Below, piece by piece: positions 15,667 to 23,772 of a stretch of 43,587 nucleotides of DNA. Both the position numbers and the translations under genes were made by a program. Under the pieces are notes generated by a model. The model saw nothing but the letters and a program-made list of their open reading frames with translations, ran no database searches and was not told where the DNA came from. The stretch's first letter is position 1. The number at the start of each line of letters is the position of its first letter. Origin of the DNA: an uncultured Oscillospiraceae bacterium (GTDB lineage: Bacteria > Bacillota > Clostridia > Oscillospirales > Oscillospiraceae). The stretch covers positions 1 through 43,587 of the forward strand of contig CALWXH010000011.1 in NCBI GenBank assembly GCA_944385465.1, given 5' to 3'.

Positions 15667-16608
15667 TCAGGCGTTCTTTTTCTTCTGGTTGGCGATGTAG
15701 TCGATGAGGTACTCGCGCAGCCCGGTGTTGGAAGCCTCGATCTGCTCGGGGGTCCACTCCTGCCAGCCCTTGCCGGTCTTGAAGCCGTTGTCGCCCCGGT
15801 CCAGCATCTCCTGCAGGCACTTGGAGGGCTCGTGGTTGTCGGCCAGGTGGGGCAGGATGTAGTCGTGGATGTTCTTGGTCAGCTGGATGCTCACCAGGTC
15901 GGAGTTCTCCATGGGGCCCATCACCGGCCAGCGCAGGCCGGGACCGTACTTGCAGGCGTCGTCCACGGTCTTGGCGTCGGCGATGCCGTTCTCCACCATG
16001 TAGAAGGCCTCACGCCACAGGGCGTGCTGCAGACGGTTGGCCACGAAGCCGGGCACGTCCTTCTTGCAGTACACGGGCTTCTTGCCGCAGCTGGTCATCA
16101 GCTCCATGGTCTCGTCGATGACCCACTCCTCGGTCTTGTCGGACTTGATGACCTCCACCAGGGGGATCAGGTGACCGGGGTTCCAGAAGTGGGCGCCCAC
16201 CACGCGCTCGGGGTGCTTGCACTTGGAGCCGATCTCGGTGGAGCTCATGACGGAGGAGTTGGTGGCCAGGATGCACTTGTCGGAGCAGTAGTTCTCGATG
16301 GTGCACAGCAGCTGCTGCTTGGTCTCCATGACCTCGGGGAAGCACTCGATGACAAAGTCGGCGTCGGAGTAGGCCTTGGCGTCGTCCGTCTCGAAGTGGA
16401 TGCGGCTCATGATGTCCTTCTTCTCCTGCTCGGTGGCAGCGCCCCGGGCGATCATGATGTCCAGGTTGTTCTCGATGGGCTGCCAGCGGTCGTCCTTCAA
16501 AGAGCGGGTCTTCAGAGTGACGTGCAGGTCAGGGTTGGAGGCGAAGACCTGGGCCAGAGCATTGCCCATCATGCCGGCGCCTACAACCACAACGTTCTTA
16601 ATGTTCAT
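15667..16608 (-). CDS. 3-hydroxyacyl-CoA / L-carnitine-type dehydrogenase
   Basis: A 313-residue NAD-dependent dehydrogenase. The N-terminal Rossmann motif is VVGAGMMG (about 8-15), the central catalytic-loop motif HFWNPGHLIPLVEV carries the conserved histidine, and the C-terminal domain has the family stretch VPGFVANRL. Its C-terminal region (ALWREAFYMVENGIA, then GPGLRWPVMGP) is closer to L-carnitine or L-gulonate dehydrogenases than to fatty-acid 3-hydroxybutyryl-CoA dehydrogenase. A free beta-hydroxy acid is therefore a plausible substrate. The product would be the beta-keto acid cleaved by the downstream Kce-family enzyme, as in carnitine degradation. Confidence 0.85.
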   Translation of the reverse strand: MNIKNVVVVGAGMMGNALAQVFASNPDLHVTLKTRSLKDDRWQPIENNLDIMIARGAATEQEKKDIMSRIHFETDDAKAYSDADFVIECFPEVMETKQQLLCTIENYCSDKCILATNSSVMSSTEIGSKCKHPERVVGAHFWNPGHLIPLVEVIKSDKTEEWVIDETMELMTSCGKKPVYCKKDVPGFVANRLQHALWREAFYMVENGIADAKTVDDACKYGPGLRWPVMGPMENSDLVSIQLTKNIHDYILPHLADNHEPSKCLQEMLDRGDNGFKTGKGWQEWTPEQIEASNTGLREYLIDYIANQKKKNA

Positions 16609-16639
16609 TGTCGTGTTCTCCTTTTTGAATGGGAGTGGA

Positions 16640-17449
16640 TTAGACGGTCAGGTAGCCGCCGGAGCAGTCGCAGTTGCTGCCGGTGATGAAGTCGGAAGCG
16701 GCGGAGGACAGGAACAGAGCGTAGCCGACGAAGTCGGAGGGCTCGCCCAGACGGCCGATGGGCTCCCGGTTCAGGAAGTTCTTGTACACGGCGGACTCGG
16801 GGTCGAACATCCACTCGGTCAGATCGGAACGGAACACGGTGGGGCAGATGGAGTTGACGTTGATGTGGTACTTGGCGGACAGGTCGCAGGCCAGGCAGGA
16901 GACCATCAGGTCGGCGCCGCCCTTGGAGGTGCAGTAACCGGTGTAGCCGGCCATGCCGCGCTTGGAGCGCTGAGAGGTCACGATGACCATCTTGCCGCGC
17001 TTGGTGTTGTCAGCCTCGTACTGAGCCACCATCTGGTGAGCCACGTACTTGGTGACGATGTACACGGACTTGCAGTCAGCGTCCATGATCTTCTGCCAGT
17101 CAGCAACGGACTGATCCAGAACGTTCTGGGGCTTGTTGTAGCCGTGGGCGATGGCCAGGATGTCGACAGCGCCATACTTTGCCACACAGGCCTTGACCAG
17201 AGCGTCAACCTGCTCCTCCACGGCGGGGTCGGCCACATAGTAAGCGCAGTCGATGCCCTCGGCCTTGAACTCGTCCTCCAGAGCCTTCAGCTTGGCGTCG
17301 TTGCGGCCGGTCATGAAGACCTTGGCGCCGGCATAGCCGTAGGCCTTGGCCAGAACGCAGCCCAGAGCGCCGGTGGCGCCGGTGACCAGGGCGACCTTGC
17401 CCTCCACAGAGAACATATTGTTGACAAAGCTCTTTTCAACAGGGACCAT
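16640..17449 (-). CDS. Short-chain dehydrogenase/reductase (SDR)
   Basis: A 269-residue classical SDR. The cofactor motif is TGATGALG at 23-30, the catalytic serine is about Ser159 (VTSQ), and Tyr172/Lys176 form YCTSK. The C-terminus SGGYLTV is typical. AGGAGGAATT precedes the ATG. It oxidises or reduces a secondary alcohol or ketone with NAD(P). It is second in the operon after the cupin and 31 bp before the hydroxyacid dehydrogenase, so the pathway has two oxidoreductive steps. The substrate is unknown. Confidence 0.9.
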   Translation of the reverse strand: MVPVEKSFVNNMFSVEGKVALVTGATGALGCVLAKAYGYAGAKVFMTGRNDAKLKALEDEFKAEGIDCAYYVADPAVEEQVDALVKACVAKYGAVDILAIAHGYNKPQNVLDQSVADWQKIMDADCKSVYIVTKYVAHQMVAQYEADNTKRGKMVIVTSQRSKRGMAGYTGYCTSKGGADLMVSCLACDLSAKYHINVNSICPTVFRSDLTEWMFDPESAVYKNFLNREPIGRLGEPSDFVGYALFLSSAASDFITGSNCDCSGGYLTV

Positions 17450-17513
17450 GGTAAATTCCTCCTAAATATGTTGTGTGAAATCAGTGAAAGTCAGATTCGG
17501 AGTACGCGGGAGA

Positions 17514-17864
17514 TCAGGCCTCGGGATAGTTGATGATGACCAGCATCTTGGCGGGCTTGTCACCCTCGTTCTTCAGGCCGCGGCCCTCATTGGGGGGGAA
17601 GCTGATGGACTCCATGGGGTGAATCACGTACTTGTTGCCGTCCTTGTCAGTGACGGTCATCTCGCCCTCCAGCACGAAGTAAACCTTCTCCAGGGGGTTG
17701 TCCTCGTAAGCCCACACAGCGCCGCCGCCCGGCTCGAACTCAGACACGCCGATCCAGAACTTGGTGGCGCCGGTCTCGTCCTTGCCGTGATAACGCTTGC
17801 AGGTCACACCAAAGTGGCCAGCCGCCTCATAGGGCTTGAGGTCCGCAGGGGTTCTCTTGATCAT
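17514..17864 (-). CDS. Cupin-domain protein
   Basis: A 116-residue single-domain cupin. It has the glycine-rich turn EFEPGGGAVWAYEDNPLEKVYFVLEGEMTV-type first motif (about residues 50-75) and a second motif around HPMESISFPPNEG. The first motif lacks the usual His-x-His pair: W-A-Y-E is seen where metal ligands normally sit. Metal binding is therefore uncertain and it may be a binding or sensing cupin. The start at 17864 has AAAGGA at the right distance, whereas the more upstream ATG has none. It is the first gene of the catabolic operon. Confidence 0.8.
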   Translation of the reverse strand: MIKRTPADLKPYEAAGHFGVTCKRYHGKDETGATKFWIGVSEFEPGGGAVWAYEDNPLEKVYFVLEGEMTVTDKDGNKYVIHPMESISFPPNEGRGLKNEGDKPAKMLVIINYPEA

Positions 17865-17928
17865 GATGAATCGTCCTTTCTTCATGTGAGTTTGACATGC
17901 CTGCTGAACAGGCTTTCACTCTGTTTAT

Positions 17929-17957
17929 ATAATAGGATTCTTTTGAGAAATAAGCAA
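17929..17957 (-). promoter_or_regulatory. Promoter of the cupin-to-zinc-ribbon operon
   Basis: On the reverse strand TTGCTT (complement of 17952-17957), 17-bp spacer, TATTAT (complement of 17929-17934), about 65 bp before the cupin start. Candidate HxlR operators lie immediately upstream. Confidence 0.5.
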
Positions 17958-17969
17958 TACCGACTATAT

Positions 17970-18014
17970 GGTAAGTGACCTACTAAAAGGTTGCCGGTTA
18001 CCAAAAAGTTAGTA
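17970..18014. promoter_or_regulatory. Candidate HxlR operator region
   Basis: Two interlocked inverted repeats lie between the divergent operon and the HxlR gene. One is an imperfect GGTAA-n-ACC/GGTTACC pair (17970-18002) and the other is TACTAA/TTAGTA (17981-17986 with 18009-18014). HxlR-family dimers bind such palindromes. The position just upstream of the cupin operon -35 fits an activator or a shared regulator site. Assignment is by position and symmetry only. Confidence 0.4.
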
Positions 18015-18154
18015 TCGTTTTTTGTGGAATAAGCACAAGAAACGCGAAGTGAATTTATAGAAAATATCCATCGAGTATGTGCAATGTGCATGAAAAGCGC
18101 CAGAAAAGTTCTACTCCTATTGGAGCCCAAAGAGGCGGAGGGCAAATCCGGGCC

Positions 18155-18183
18155 TTGAAAGGACGGGGAAAACATGATATAAT
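18155..18183 (+). promoter_or_regulatory. Promoter of the HxlR regulator gene
   Basis: TTGAAA at 18155-18160, 17-bp spacer, perfect TATAAT at 18178-18183, about 65 bp before the start codon at 18248. The remaining sequence between 17885 and 18248 shows no gene. Confidence 0.6.
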
Positions 18184-18247
18184 CCCCTCACAGCTCCGGG
18201 TGAAACCGGCTGAAACGGGAAATTTGAGAACGAAATGGGGGAAAACG

Positions 18248-18700
18248 ATGGGGACGGCGGACGATAAGCAGCCCATGAATCCATACCACTACATCCGCAG
18301 GTGCATCGGCGGGAAATGGAAGATGACCATCCTGCACGAAATCGACACCTTCGGCTCCATCCGCTTCAACTACGCGGTGCGGGTATTCCCCCTGTCCGAA
18401 AAGGTGCTCAGCCAGCAGCTCAAGGAGCTGGTGGACGACGGCCTGGTCAAGCGCATTGCCTATGACGTGGTGCCTCCGAAGGTGTCCTATGAGCTGACCG
18501 ACGCGGGCAAGCGGCTGATGCCGGCGCTGGACGCGCTGTATATCTGGAGCATACGCAGGATGGATGAACTGGACATGCCCATTGATCCGGACGCCTTTGT
18601 GGTGCACAAGTCCAAGAAGTATATGGACGCGCTGCAGGACGTGATGGGGAATTATGAGCTGCCGGAGGGCGAGGTCCGGGATTATAAAAGCAAGGACTGA
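18248..18700 (+). CDS. HxlR-family winged-helix regulator
   Basis: A 150-residue protein with the HxlR signature: CIGGKWKMTIL near residue 19, then the helix-turn-helix and wing (FPLSEKVLSQQLKELVDDGL, then VSYELTDAGKRLMPAL). HxlR proteins respond to aldehydes, quinones or redox stress, often through an N-terminal cysteine. Here one cysteine precedes GGKWK directly, not in the usual CP position. It is divergent from the cupin/SDR/cleavage operon and 17 bp upstream of a nitroreductase, so it may control either or both. The start ATG at 18248 has only a weak GGGGG binding site. Confidence 0.85.
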   Translation: MGTADDKQPMNPYHYIRRCIGGKWKMTILHEIDTFGSIRFNYAVRVFPLSEKVLSQQLKELVDDGLVKRIAYDVVPPKVSYELTDAGKRLMPALDALYIWSIRRMDELDMPIDPDAFVVHKSKKYMDALQDVMGNYELPEGEVRDYKSKD

Positions 18701-18717
18701 AGAGGAGGCGGAACGGC

Positions 18718-19281
18718 GTGAATCAGGTGATTGAGACCATTTTAACCCGCAGGGCTGTGCGAAAATACGAGAAGACGCCCGTGCCCCGGGAATTGCTGGA
18801 GCAGATTGTGGACTGCGGCCGCTATGCCCCCAGCGCCCTGGGGCTGCAGACCTGGCATTTCACGGTGGTGACGGACCGGAAGATGCTGGACCGGATTTCC
18901 GCGGCCAACGCGAAGCTGGCGCTGGCCGACCCCCATACGCCGCCGGTGCTGCGGGAAGAGGCCGAGTCCGGCCGCTTCGACAACTTCAGGGGCGCGCCCT
19001 GCGCCGTGCTGATGTCCGGGGAGCCGGGACGTCAGTTTGCCGACGTGGACTGCGCCAACGCGGTGGAGAACATGGCGCTGGCCGCGGAGAGCCTGGGGCT
19101 GAACACCTGCTACCTGGCCTCCTTTGTGTTCTGCCTGCTGGGAGAGCAGGGGGCGCAGCTGCGCAAAGATCTGGGGATCCCGGAGGGATATACCCCCAAT
19201 CTGGCGCTGGCCATCGGCTATGGCGCTGACGCGCCCACCCCGGCGCCCCGCCGGGAGGGCTGTGTCAACTGGGTGGAGTAA
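18718..19281 (+). CDS. Nitroreductase-family flavoprotein
   Basis: A 187-residue FMN-dependent reductase of the nitroreductase fold. The N-terminal RRAVRKYEKTPVP is the family FMN-phosphate motif, GRYAPSALGLQTW follows, and LGLNTCYLASF and ALAIGYG are conserved near the C-terminus. The start is GTG behind GAGGAGG at 18702-18708. It directly follows the HxlR gene, and HxlR regulators commonly control nitroreductases that detoxify electrophiles. The natural substrate is unknown. Confidence 0.9.
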   Translation: MNQVIETILTRRAVRKYEKTPVPRELLEQIVDCGRYAPSALGLQTWHFTVVTDRKMLDRISAANAKLALADPHTPPVLREEAESGRFDNFRGAPCAVLMSGEPGRQFADVDCANAVENMALAAESLGLNTCYLASFVFCLLGEQGAQLRKDLGIPEGYTPNLALAIGYGADAPTPAPRREGCVNWVE

Positions 19282-19305
19282 AGCGCCCGGAGTTCAAAAG
19301 TAAAC

Positions 19306-19353
19306 AGGCGCGCCGCCAGACCGGACAAGAGGGAGCCTGCGGCGCGCCTTTTT
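19306..19353 (+). terminator. Intrinsic terminator after the nitroreductase
   Basis: An 11-bp GC stem (19306-19316 with 19339-19349) with a 22-nt loop, followed by a T5 tract ending at 19353, 25 bp after the nitroreductase stop. Confidence 0.75.
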
Positions 19354-19374
19354 GCGGCGCGGGAGGTGTGTGCG

Positions 19375-19899
19375 GTGACGGTGATATTCGGGGTAAAGGG
19401 AGCGGATGGCCGGCAGCTGGCCCACCCGCTGCTGAATCGCGCGGCGGCGCTGCTCTGGGGGTGGACCCGGCCGCCGGAGCTGGAGCGCAGCCCCCGGGGA
19501 AAGCCGTATTTTGCCGGCCGGCCGGACCGCTGGCTGTCCCTGTCCCACAGCGGGGGATACGCCCTGTGCGCGCTGTCGGAGGACGGCGAGGTGGGCGTGG
19601 ACATCGAAGTGGTGCGCCCGCACCGCCCCGAGCTGCCGGCCTATGCCCTGACCGAGGCCGAGCAGAGGGCGTTTGACGGCAGCTGGGAGGAGTTTACCCG
19701 GCTGTGGACCCGGAAGGAGAGCTGGTGCAAGCAGACCGACCGCCCGCTGTACCCGCCGCGGCAGGCGGTGGTGCCGGAGGACTGCGTCTGCAAAACCTAC
19801 CAGGGGCCGGACTGGCGGGCGGCGGTGTGCTGCTGCGGGCAGCCGCCGGAGGAAATCCGCTGGCTGTCCCTCCGGGAGTTGGAAGACGGGCAAACTTAA
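19375..19899 (+). CDS. 4'-phosphopantetheinyl transferase (Sfp type)
   Basis: About 174 residues with all Sfp motifs: GKPYF, LSLSHSGGYALCALS, VGVDIEVV (Mg-binding Asp/Glu) and WTRKESWCK (catalytic Glu/Lys). The enzyme attaches phosphopantetheine from CoA to a carrier-protein serine. It is short for the Sfp group (220-240), having a trimmed N-terminus. GTG 19375 is preferred because GGGAGG ends nine bases earlier; GTG 19366 overlaps that site. No polyketide, peptide synthetase or acyl-carrier gene is in the window, so its partner is elsewhere. Confidence 0.85.
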   Translation: MTVIFGVKGADGRQLAHPLLNRAAALLWGWTRPPELERSPRGKPYFAGRPDRWLSLSHSGGYALCALSEDGEVGVDIEVVRPHRPELPAYALTEAEQRAFDGSWEEFTRLWTRKESWCKQTDRPLYPPRQAVVPEDCVCKTYQGPDWRAAVCCCGQPPEEIRWLSLRELEDGQT

Positions 19900-19950
19900 G
19901 ACAAACTTAAAGGAAACCTGAGGGAAAACCTAAGAATCGTGGTCTATAAT
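19894..19950 (+). promoter_or_regulatory. Four heptamer repeats (11-12 bp phase) upstream of a TATAAT
   Basis: Heptamers of the form AC(T/C)T(A/G)A(G/A) start at 19894, 19905, 19916 and 19928, with spacing 11, 11 and 12 bp. They are followed by a perfect TATAAT at 19945-19950, but no clear -35 hexamer is present. The last heptamer sits at the -35 position. Tandem 11-bp direct repeats of this kind are typical binding sites of OmpR/PhoB-family response regulators acting as activators. The first repeat overlaps the stop of the preceding gene. Confidence 0.5.
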
Positions 19951-20001
19951 CCGGTCAGAAGCTGGAGAAAGCGCACTGCGCCGCCGCGAGGAGGGAGATC
20001 C

Positions 20002-21075
20002 GTGAAGGTTTTGATTCTGACGGGAAAATTCGGGATGGGGCACTGGTCTGCTGCCCGGTCTCTGGCGGAACAGCTGGAGGCGGAGGGGCACACGGTCACA
20101 CTGTTGGACTTTTTTGATTTCGCCCTGCCGGAGCTGTCCTCCTCTCTGTACCGGGGATTCAATTTCCTGGTGACCCGCATGGGCGGGCTGTACAATTTCT
20201 GCCACCGCCTGACCCGGAACGTGCGGGGCGAGGTGCCCATGGTCAGCCTGCTCCGGAGCAGGCTGGGCGAACTGGTTGGCACAGTCCGCCCAAATGTGAT
20301 CCTGTCCACCCATCCGGTCTGCTCCTGTGTGGTGTCCAGATACAAGCGGGATGAGGACAGGGCGGTGAAGCTGATCACCTGCATCACCGACGTGACCAGC
20401 CACAGCGAGTGGATCCACCCCGGAACGGACTGCTACCTGGTGCCCTCTTCCGCCGTGGGCGCGGCGCTGGAGCGCAAGGGGGTGGAAGCGCGGCGGATCC
20501 TGGTGAGCGGGATTCCGGTGCGGGCGGAGTTCGGCCGGCGGGCGCGCAGCCAGGAGGGGCCGAGGCAGCTGCTGATCATGGGGGGCGGCCTGGGACTCAT
20601 GCCCCGGAGCGACAGCTTCTATGAGGCGCTCGATGCCCTGGAGGGGGTGCAGACCACCATCCTTACGGGGAACAATGAGAAACTGTACCGCCGGTTGGCG
20701 GGAAAATACAGGCAGATCGAAGCGGTGCCCTTTACAGACCGGGTGCCGGAGTACATGGGGCGGGCCCACCTGATGCTGTCCAAGCCGGGGGGCATCACGG
20801 TGTTTGAGGCCATCGCCGCCCGGCTGCCCATGCTGGCCTGGGAGCCGTTTCTGGAGCAGGAGCGGGAAAACGCCCGCTTTCTGGTGCAGGGCGGCATGGC
20901 CCGGGTGGCGGCCAGGGAAGAGGAGGCCTGCCTGTCGGCCATCCGGGAGACCATTTATGACAGGGGGCTGCTGGCGGACATGGCGCGGGCCATGGACCGG
21001 CTGGCGGCCACGCTGAGCGCGGACGCGGCGTGCGCCGCGGCCAGGGAACTGGAACGGGAGGTGGTGTGCGCGTGA
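20002..21075 (+). CDS. UgtP/MGDG-synthase-like diacylglycerol glycosyltransferase
   Basis: A 357-residue GT28-type glycosyltransferase. The N-terminal LTGKFGMGHWSAARSLAEQ matches the GxGHxxAA motif of monogalactosyl-diacylglycerol synthases and processive glucosyltransferase UgtP. The C-terminal SKPGGITVFEAIAARLPML is the nucleotide-sugar binding loop. It probably transfers a sugar from a UDP-sugar to diacylglycerol at the inner membrane face. GTG 20002 follows AGGAGGGAG; the longer upstream frame has no support. The stop overlaps the start of a flippase-like gene (GTGA), so the products are made in step. Confidence 0.88.
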   Translation: MKVLILTGKFGMGHWSAARSLAEQLEAEGHTVTLLDFFDFALPELSSSLYRGFNFLVTRMGGLYNFCHRLTRNVRGEVPMVSLLRSRLGELVGTVRPNVILSTHPVCSCVVSRYKRDEDRAVKLITCITDVTSHSEWIHPGTDCYLVPSSAVGAALERKGVEARRILVSGIPVRAEFGRRARSQEGPRQLLIMGGGLGLMPRSDSFYEALDALEGVQTTILTGNNEKLYRRLAGKYRQIEAVPFTDRVPEYMGRAHLMLSKPGGITVFEAIAARLPMLAWEPFLEQERENARFLVQGGMARVAAREEEACLSAIRETIYDRGLLADMARAMDRLAATLSADAACAAARELEREVVCA

Positions 21076-22130
21076 ATAAGAGAAACCTGATCTGCGTGGC
21101 GGTGATGATCCTTCTGCTGGGCTGGACGGCGCACACCATCCTGAAAGGGCAGACGCCGGAGGAGTTGGCCCAGGCCATCCTCTCCGCGGACTGGCGCTTT
21201 CTGCTGCTGGGCCTGGGTGTGATGGCCCTGTTCATCGGCTTTGAGGCCAAGTCCACCCACAGCATCCTGCGGGCCCTGGGCAGCCCCCAGCCCTTCCGGA
21301 AGTGCTACTTCTACTCCTGCACCGGCTTCTTTTTCAGCAACATCACCCCCTCCGCCACCGGCGGACAGCCCGCCCAGGTCTACTACATGAACCGGGACGG
21401 GGTGAGCGTGGCCAACGGCACCATCGACATGCTGCTGGTCACCATCGGCTATCACACCGCCATCCTCACCTACGGCATCCTGGCCCTGCTCACCTGCGGG
21501 GATCTCACCGAACAGCTGGGCGGCCAGGTGGGCTTCCTGCTGGGCGTGGGCTTTACCATATTTGTGGTGTTGAATGTCGCCATGATCCTGTTTCTGTTCC
21601 TGCCCAATCCCGCCCGCCGGCTGTGCCTGTTGGGGCTGGGCATAGCGGTGCGGGTGCGTCCCACCCTGGACAGAAAGAGGCTGGAGGAGAAGCTGGACGG
21701 CTATATCGGCGGCTACCGCCAGGGCGCGGTGGTCATCCGCAGAACGCCGGGGCTGCTTCCCAAGGTGTTCCTGTGCGGCCTGGGGCAGCTGGGGTGCACC
21801 TATCTGATCCCCTACCTCATCTACCTGGCCTTCGGCCTGGGGGAGGCCTCTTTGTGGCAGGTGTTCTCCCTGCAGGTGCTCTGCTCCATCTCCGTGGGCT
21901 ATCTGCCCCTGCCCGGCGCCGCCGGAGCGGCGGAGAACGTATTCCTGCGGGGGTTCCAGGCCATCTTCGGCCTGGCCCTGGTGGCTCCGGCCATGATTCT
22001 CAGCCGGACGGTGAGCTGTTACCTGGTGCTGGTGGTCACCGGCATTGTCACCGCCGTAGGCCATGTGCACCGGCGGCGGCCCAGGCCGGAGCAGGCGGAC
22101 CATCCGGTGCCGGAGGAGCCGGCGGCGTAA
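21072..22130 (+). CDS. YbhN/UPF0104-type flippase-like membrane protein
   Basis: A 352-residue protein with about eight hydrophobic segments, related to the membrane domain of lysyl-phosphatidylglycerol synthase MprF (UPF0104/AglD-like). It shows the family stretch NITPSATGGQPAQV and the conserved PLPGAAGAAENVF loop. This domain is implicated in moving lipids or glycolipids across the membrane. There is no aminoacyl-transferase domain. The overlapping start with the glycosyltransferase gene suggests it flips or presents the glycolipid made by that enzyme. Confidence 0.82.
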   Translation: MNKRNLICVAVMILLLGWTAHTILKGQTPEELAQAILSADWRFLLLGLGVMALFIGFEAKSTHSILRALGSPQPFRKCYFYSCTGFFFSNITPSATGGQPAQVYYMNRDGVSVANGTIDMLLVTIGYHTAILTYGILALLTCGDLTEQLGGQVGFLLGVGFTIFVVLNVAMILFLFLPNPARRLCLLGLGIAVRVRPTLDRKRLEEKLDGYIGGYRQGAVVIRRTPGLLPKVFLCGLGQLGCTYLIPYLIYLAFGLGEASLWQVFSLQVLCSISVGYLPLPGAAGAAENVFLRGFQAIFGLALVAPAMILSRTVSCYLVLVVTGIVTAVGHVHRRRPRPEQADHPVPEEPAA

Positions 22131-22151
22131 GCAGACGAAGGAAAACAAAAA

Positions 22152-22193
22152 CCCGGTCCAGCGGCTTTTTAGCTGCTGGACCGGGAAATTTTT
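22152..22193. terminator. Terminator between convergent genes
   Basis: An 11-bp stem (22152-22162 with 22175-22185) extended by inner GC pairs, followed by AAATTTTT. It separates the flippase-like gene and the reverse-strand UPF0210 gene. Confidence 0.8.
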
Positions 22194-22199
22194 GCCGGA

Positions 22200-23558
22200 T
22201 CAGTTTTTCAGGCTGTGCATGGGGGCGGGGATACGGCCGCCCCGGGCCACAAAGTCCTCGGCGGAGCCGGTGTGGCAGGGCATCACCGGGGCGGAGCCCA
22301 GCAGGCCGCCGAACTCCACCGTGTCCCCCACTTTCTTGCCGGGGGCGGGGATGATGCGCACGGCGGTGGTCTTGGTGTTCACCATGCCGATGGCCGCCTC
22401 GTCGGCGATGATGGCGGAGATGGTGGCGGCGGAGGTGTCCCCGGGCACGGCGATCATATCCAGACCCACGGAGCACACGCAGGTCATGGCCTCCAGCTTG
22501 TCCAGGGACAGGGCGCCGGACTGGGCGGCGGCGATCATGCCCTCGTCCTCGCTCACCGGGATGAAGGCGCCGGACAGGCCGCCCACGCTGGAGCTGGCCA
22601 TGACGCCGCCCTTCTTCACCGCGTCGTTCAGCAGGGCCAGGGCGGCGGTGGTGCCGTGGGTGCCGCACACCTCCAGGCCCATCTCCTCCAGGATCCGGGC
22701 CACGCTGTCCCCGATGGCGGGGGTGGGGGCCAGGGACAGGTCCACAATGCCGAAGGGCACGTTCAGCCGGGCGCTGGCCTCCCGGGCCACCAGCTGGCCC
22801 ATCCGGGTGACCTGGAAGGCGGTCTTCTTGATGGTCTCGGCCACCACGTCAAAGGGTTGCCCCTTCACGGACTGGAGGGCGTGGTACACCACACCGGGGC
22901 CGGACACGCCCACGTTGATGACCCGCTCGGCCTCGCCCACGCCGTGGAAGGCGCCGGCCATGAAGGGGTTGTCCTCCACGGCGTTGCAGAACACCACCAG
23001 TTTGGCGCAGCCGAATCCGCCCTGGTCGGCGGTGCGCTGCGCCGCGGCCTTGATGGTCTCGCCCATGAGGCGCACCGCGTCCATGTTGATGCCCGCCTTG
23101 GTGGAGCCCACGTTGACGCTGGAGCACACCACGTCGGTGACGGCCAGGGCCTCGGGGATGGCGGCGATGAGCTTCTTGTCCCCCTCGGTCATGCCCTTCT
23201 GCACCAGGGCGGAGAAGCCGCCGATGAAGTTGACCCCCACCGCCTTGGCGGCCTTGTCCATGGCCTGGGCGAAGGGGACGTAGTCATTGGTGCGGGAGGA
23301 CCCGGCCACCAGGGCCATGGGGGTGACGGAGATGCGCTTGTTGACGATGGGGATGCCGAACTCCGCCTCGATGTCCTCGCCGGTCTTGACCAGCTTCTCC
23401 GCGCTGGTGGTGATCTTGTCGTAGATCTTCCGGCAGGCGGCGGCGGGGTCGGGGTCGCAGCAGTCCAGCAGGGAGATGCCCATGGTGATGGTGCGCACGT
23501 CCAGGTGCTGCTGATCGATCATGTGGATGGTGCTTAAAATATCTTTCTGATTGAGCAT
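22200..23558 (-). CDS. UPF0210 (PFL-like, DUF711) family protein
   Basis: A 452-residue member of UPF0210, recognisable from [20 protein letters not shown] at 13-32, and [19 protein letters not shown] and [17 protein letters not shown] later. It is distantly related in fold to glycyl-radical enzymes but lacks a glycyl radical motif. The biochemical role is unknown. It is almost always adjacent to a small ACT protein (UPF0237), as here, which suggests amino-acid-responsive control. A 210-bp repeat-bearing spacer separates the two genes, which is atypical. AGGAG serves the start. Confidence 0.88.
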   Translation of the reverse strand: MLNQKDILSTIHMIDQQHLDVRTITMGISLLDCCDPDPAAACRKIYDKITTSAEKLVKTGEDIEAEFGIPIVNKRISVTPMALVAGSSRTNDYVPFAQAMDKAAKAVGVNFIGGFSALVQKGMTEGDKKLIAAIPEALAVTDVVCSSVNVGSTKAGINMDAVRLMGETIKAAAQRTADQGGFGCAKLVVFCNAVEDNPFMAGAFHGVGEAERVINVGVSGPGVVYHALQSVKGQPFDVVAETIKKTAFQVTRMGQLVAREASARLNVPFGIVDLSLAPTPAIGDSVARILEEMGLEVCGTHGTTAALALLNDAVKKGGVMASSSVGGLSGAFIPVSEDEGMIAAAQSGALSLDKLEAMTCVCSVGLDMIAVPGDTSAATISAIIADEAAIGMVNTKTTAVRIIPAPGKKVGDTVEFGGLLGSAPVMPCHTGSAEDFVARGGRIPAPMHSLKN

Positions 23559-23770
23559 GGTGATACTCCTATACGTTCAAAATGATGGGGCTTTACCCGC
23601 TGCGACCGTCCATCCGGGCTGTTCGCAACGGCTCCGCGCTTTTTGTTCTCACGCTGCGCCTGCTCACGACGCCCGGCTTCCCTCCGTCTCGGACTGGTCT
23701 GCGGGCCGCGCTGCGGCCCTGCGCTCGTCCTCGCTCCGGTCCATCCGGGCTGTTCGCAACGGCTCCGCGC
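23559..23770. repeat. Repeat-bearing insertion between the UPF0210 and ACT genes
   Basis: This spacer contains two copies of a 34-bp perfect direct repeat and, between them, a GGGCCGC/GCGGCCC hairpin (about 23703-23719). It has no credible gene. It looks like a short non-autonomous element or REP-like repeat dropped into a normally tight gene pair. Its ends cannot be defined from one copy. Confidence 0.5.
23608..23641 (+). repeat. 34-bp direct repeat, copy 1
   Basis: Begins GTCCATCCGGGCTG and ends CTCCGCGCTT. Identical over 34 bp to 23739-23772; the copies are 131 bp apart start to start. Confidence 0.85.
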
Positions 23771-23772
23771 TT
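23739..23772 (+). repeat. 34-bp direct repeat, copy 2
   Basis: Identical to 23608-23641. Its last two bases overlap the stop codon region of the ACT-domain gene, so the element abuts that gene's 3' end. Confidence 0.85.

Noticed and set aside
18077..18247. N-terminal extension of the HxlR protein
   Set aside because: The extra residues lack HxlR similarity and would place the coding start upstream of the mapped TATAAT at 18178-18183.
23608..23772. A two-unit CRISPR or attachment-site pair
   Set aside because: The repeat is only present twice, at 131-bp spacing with no cas gene or integrase nearby, so a dispersed repeat element is more likely.
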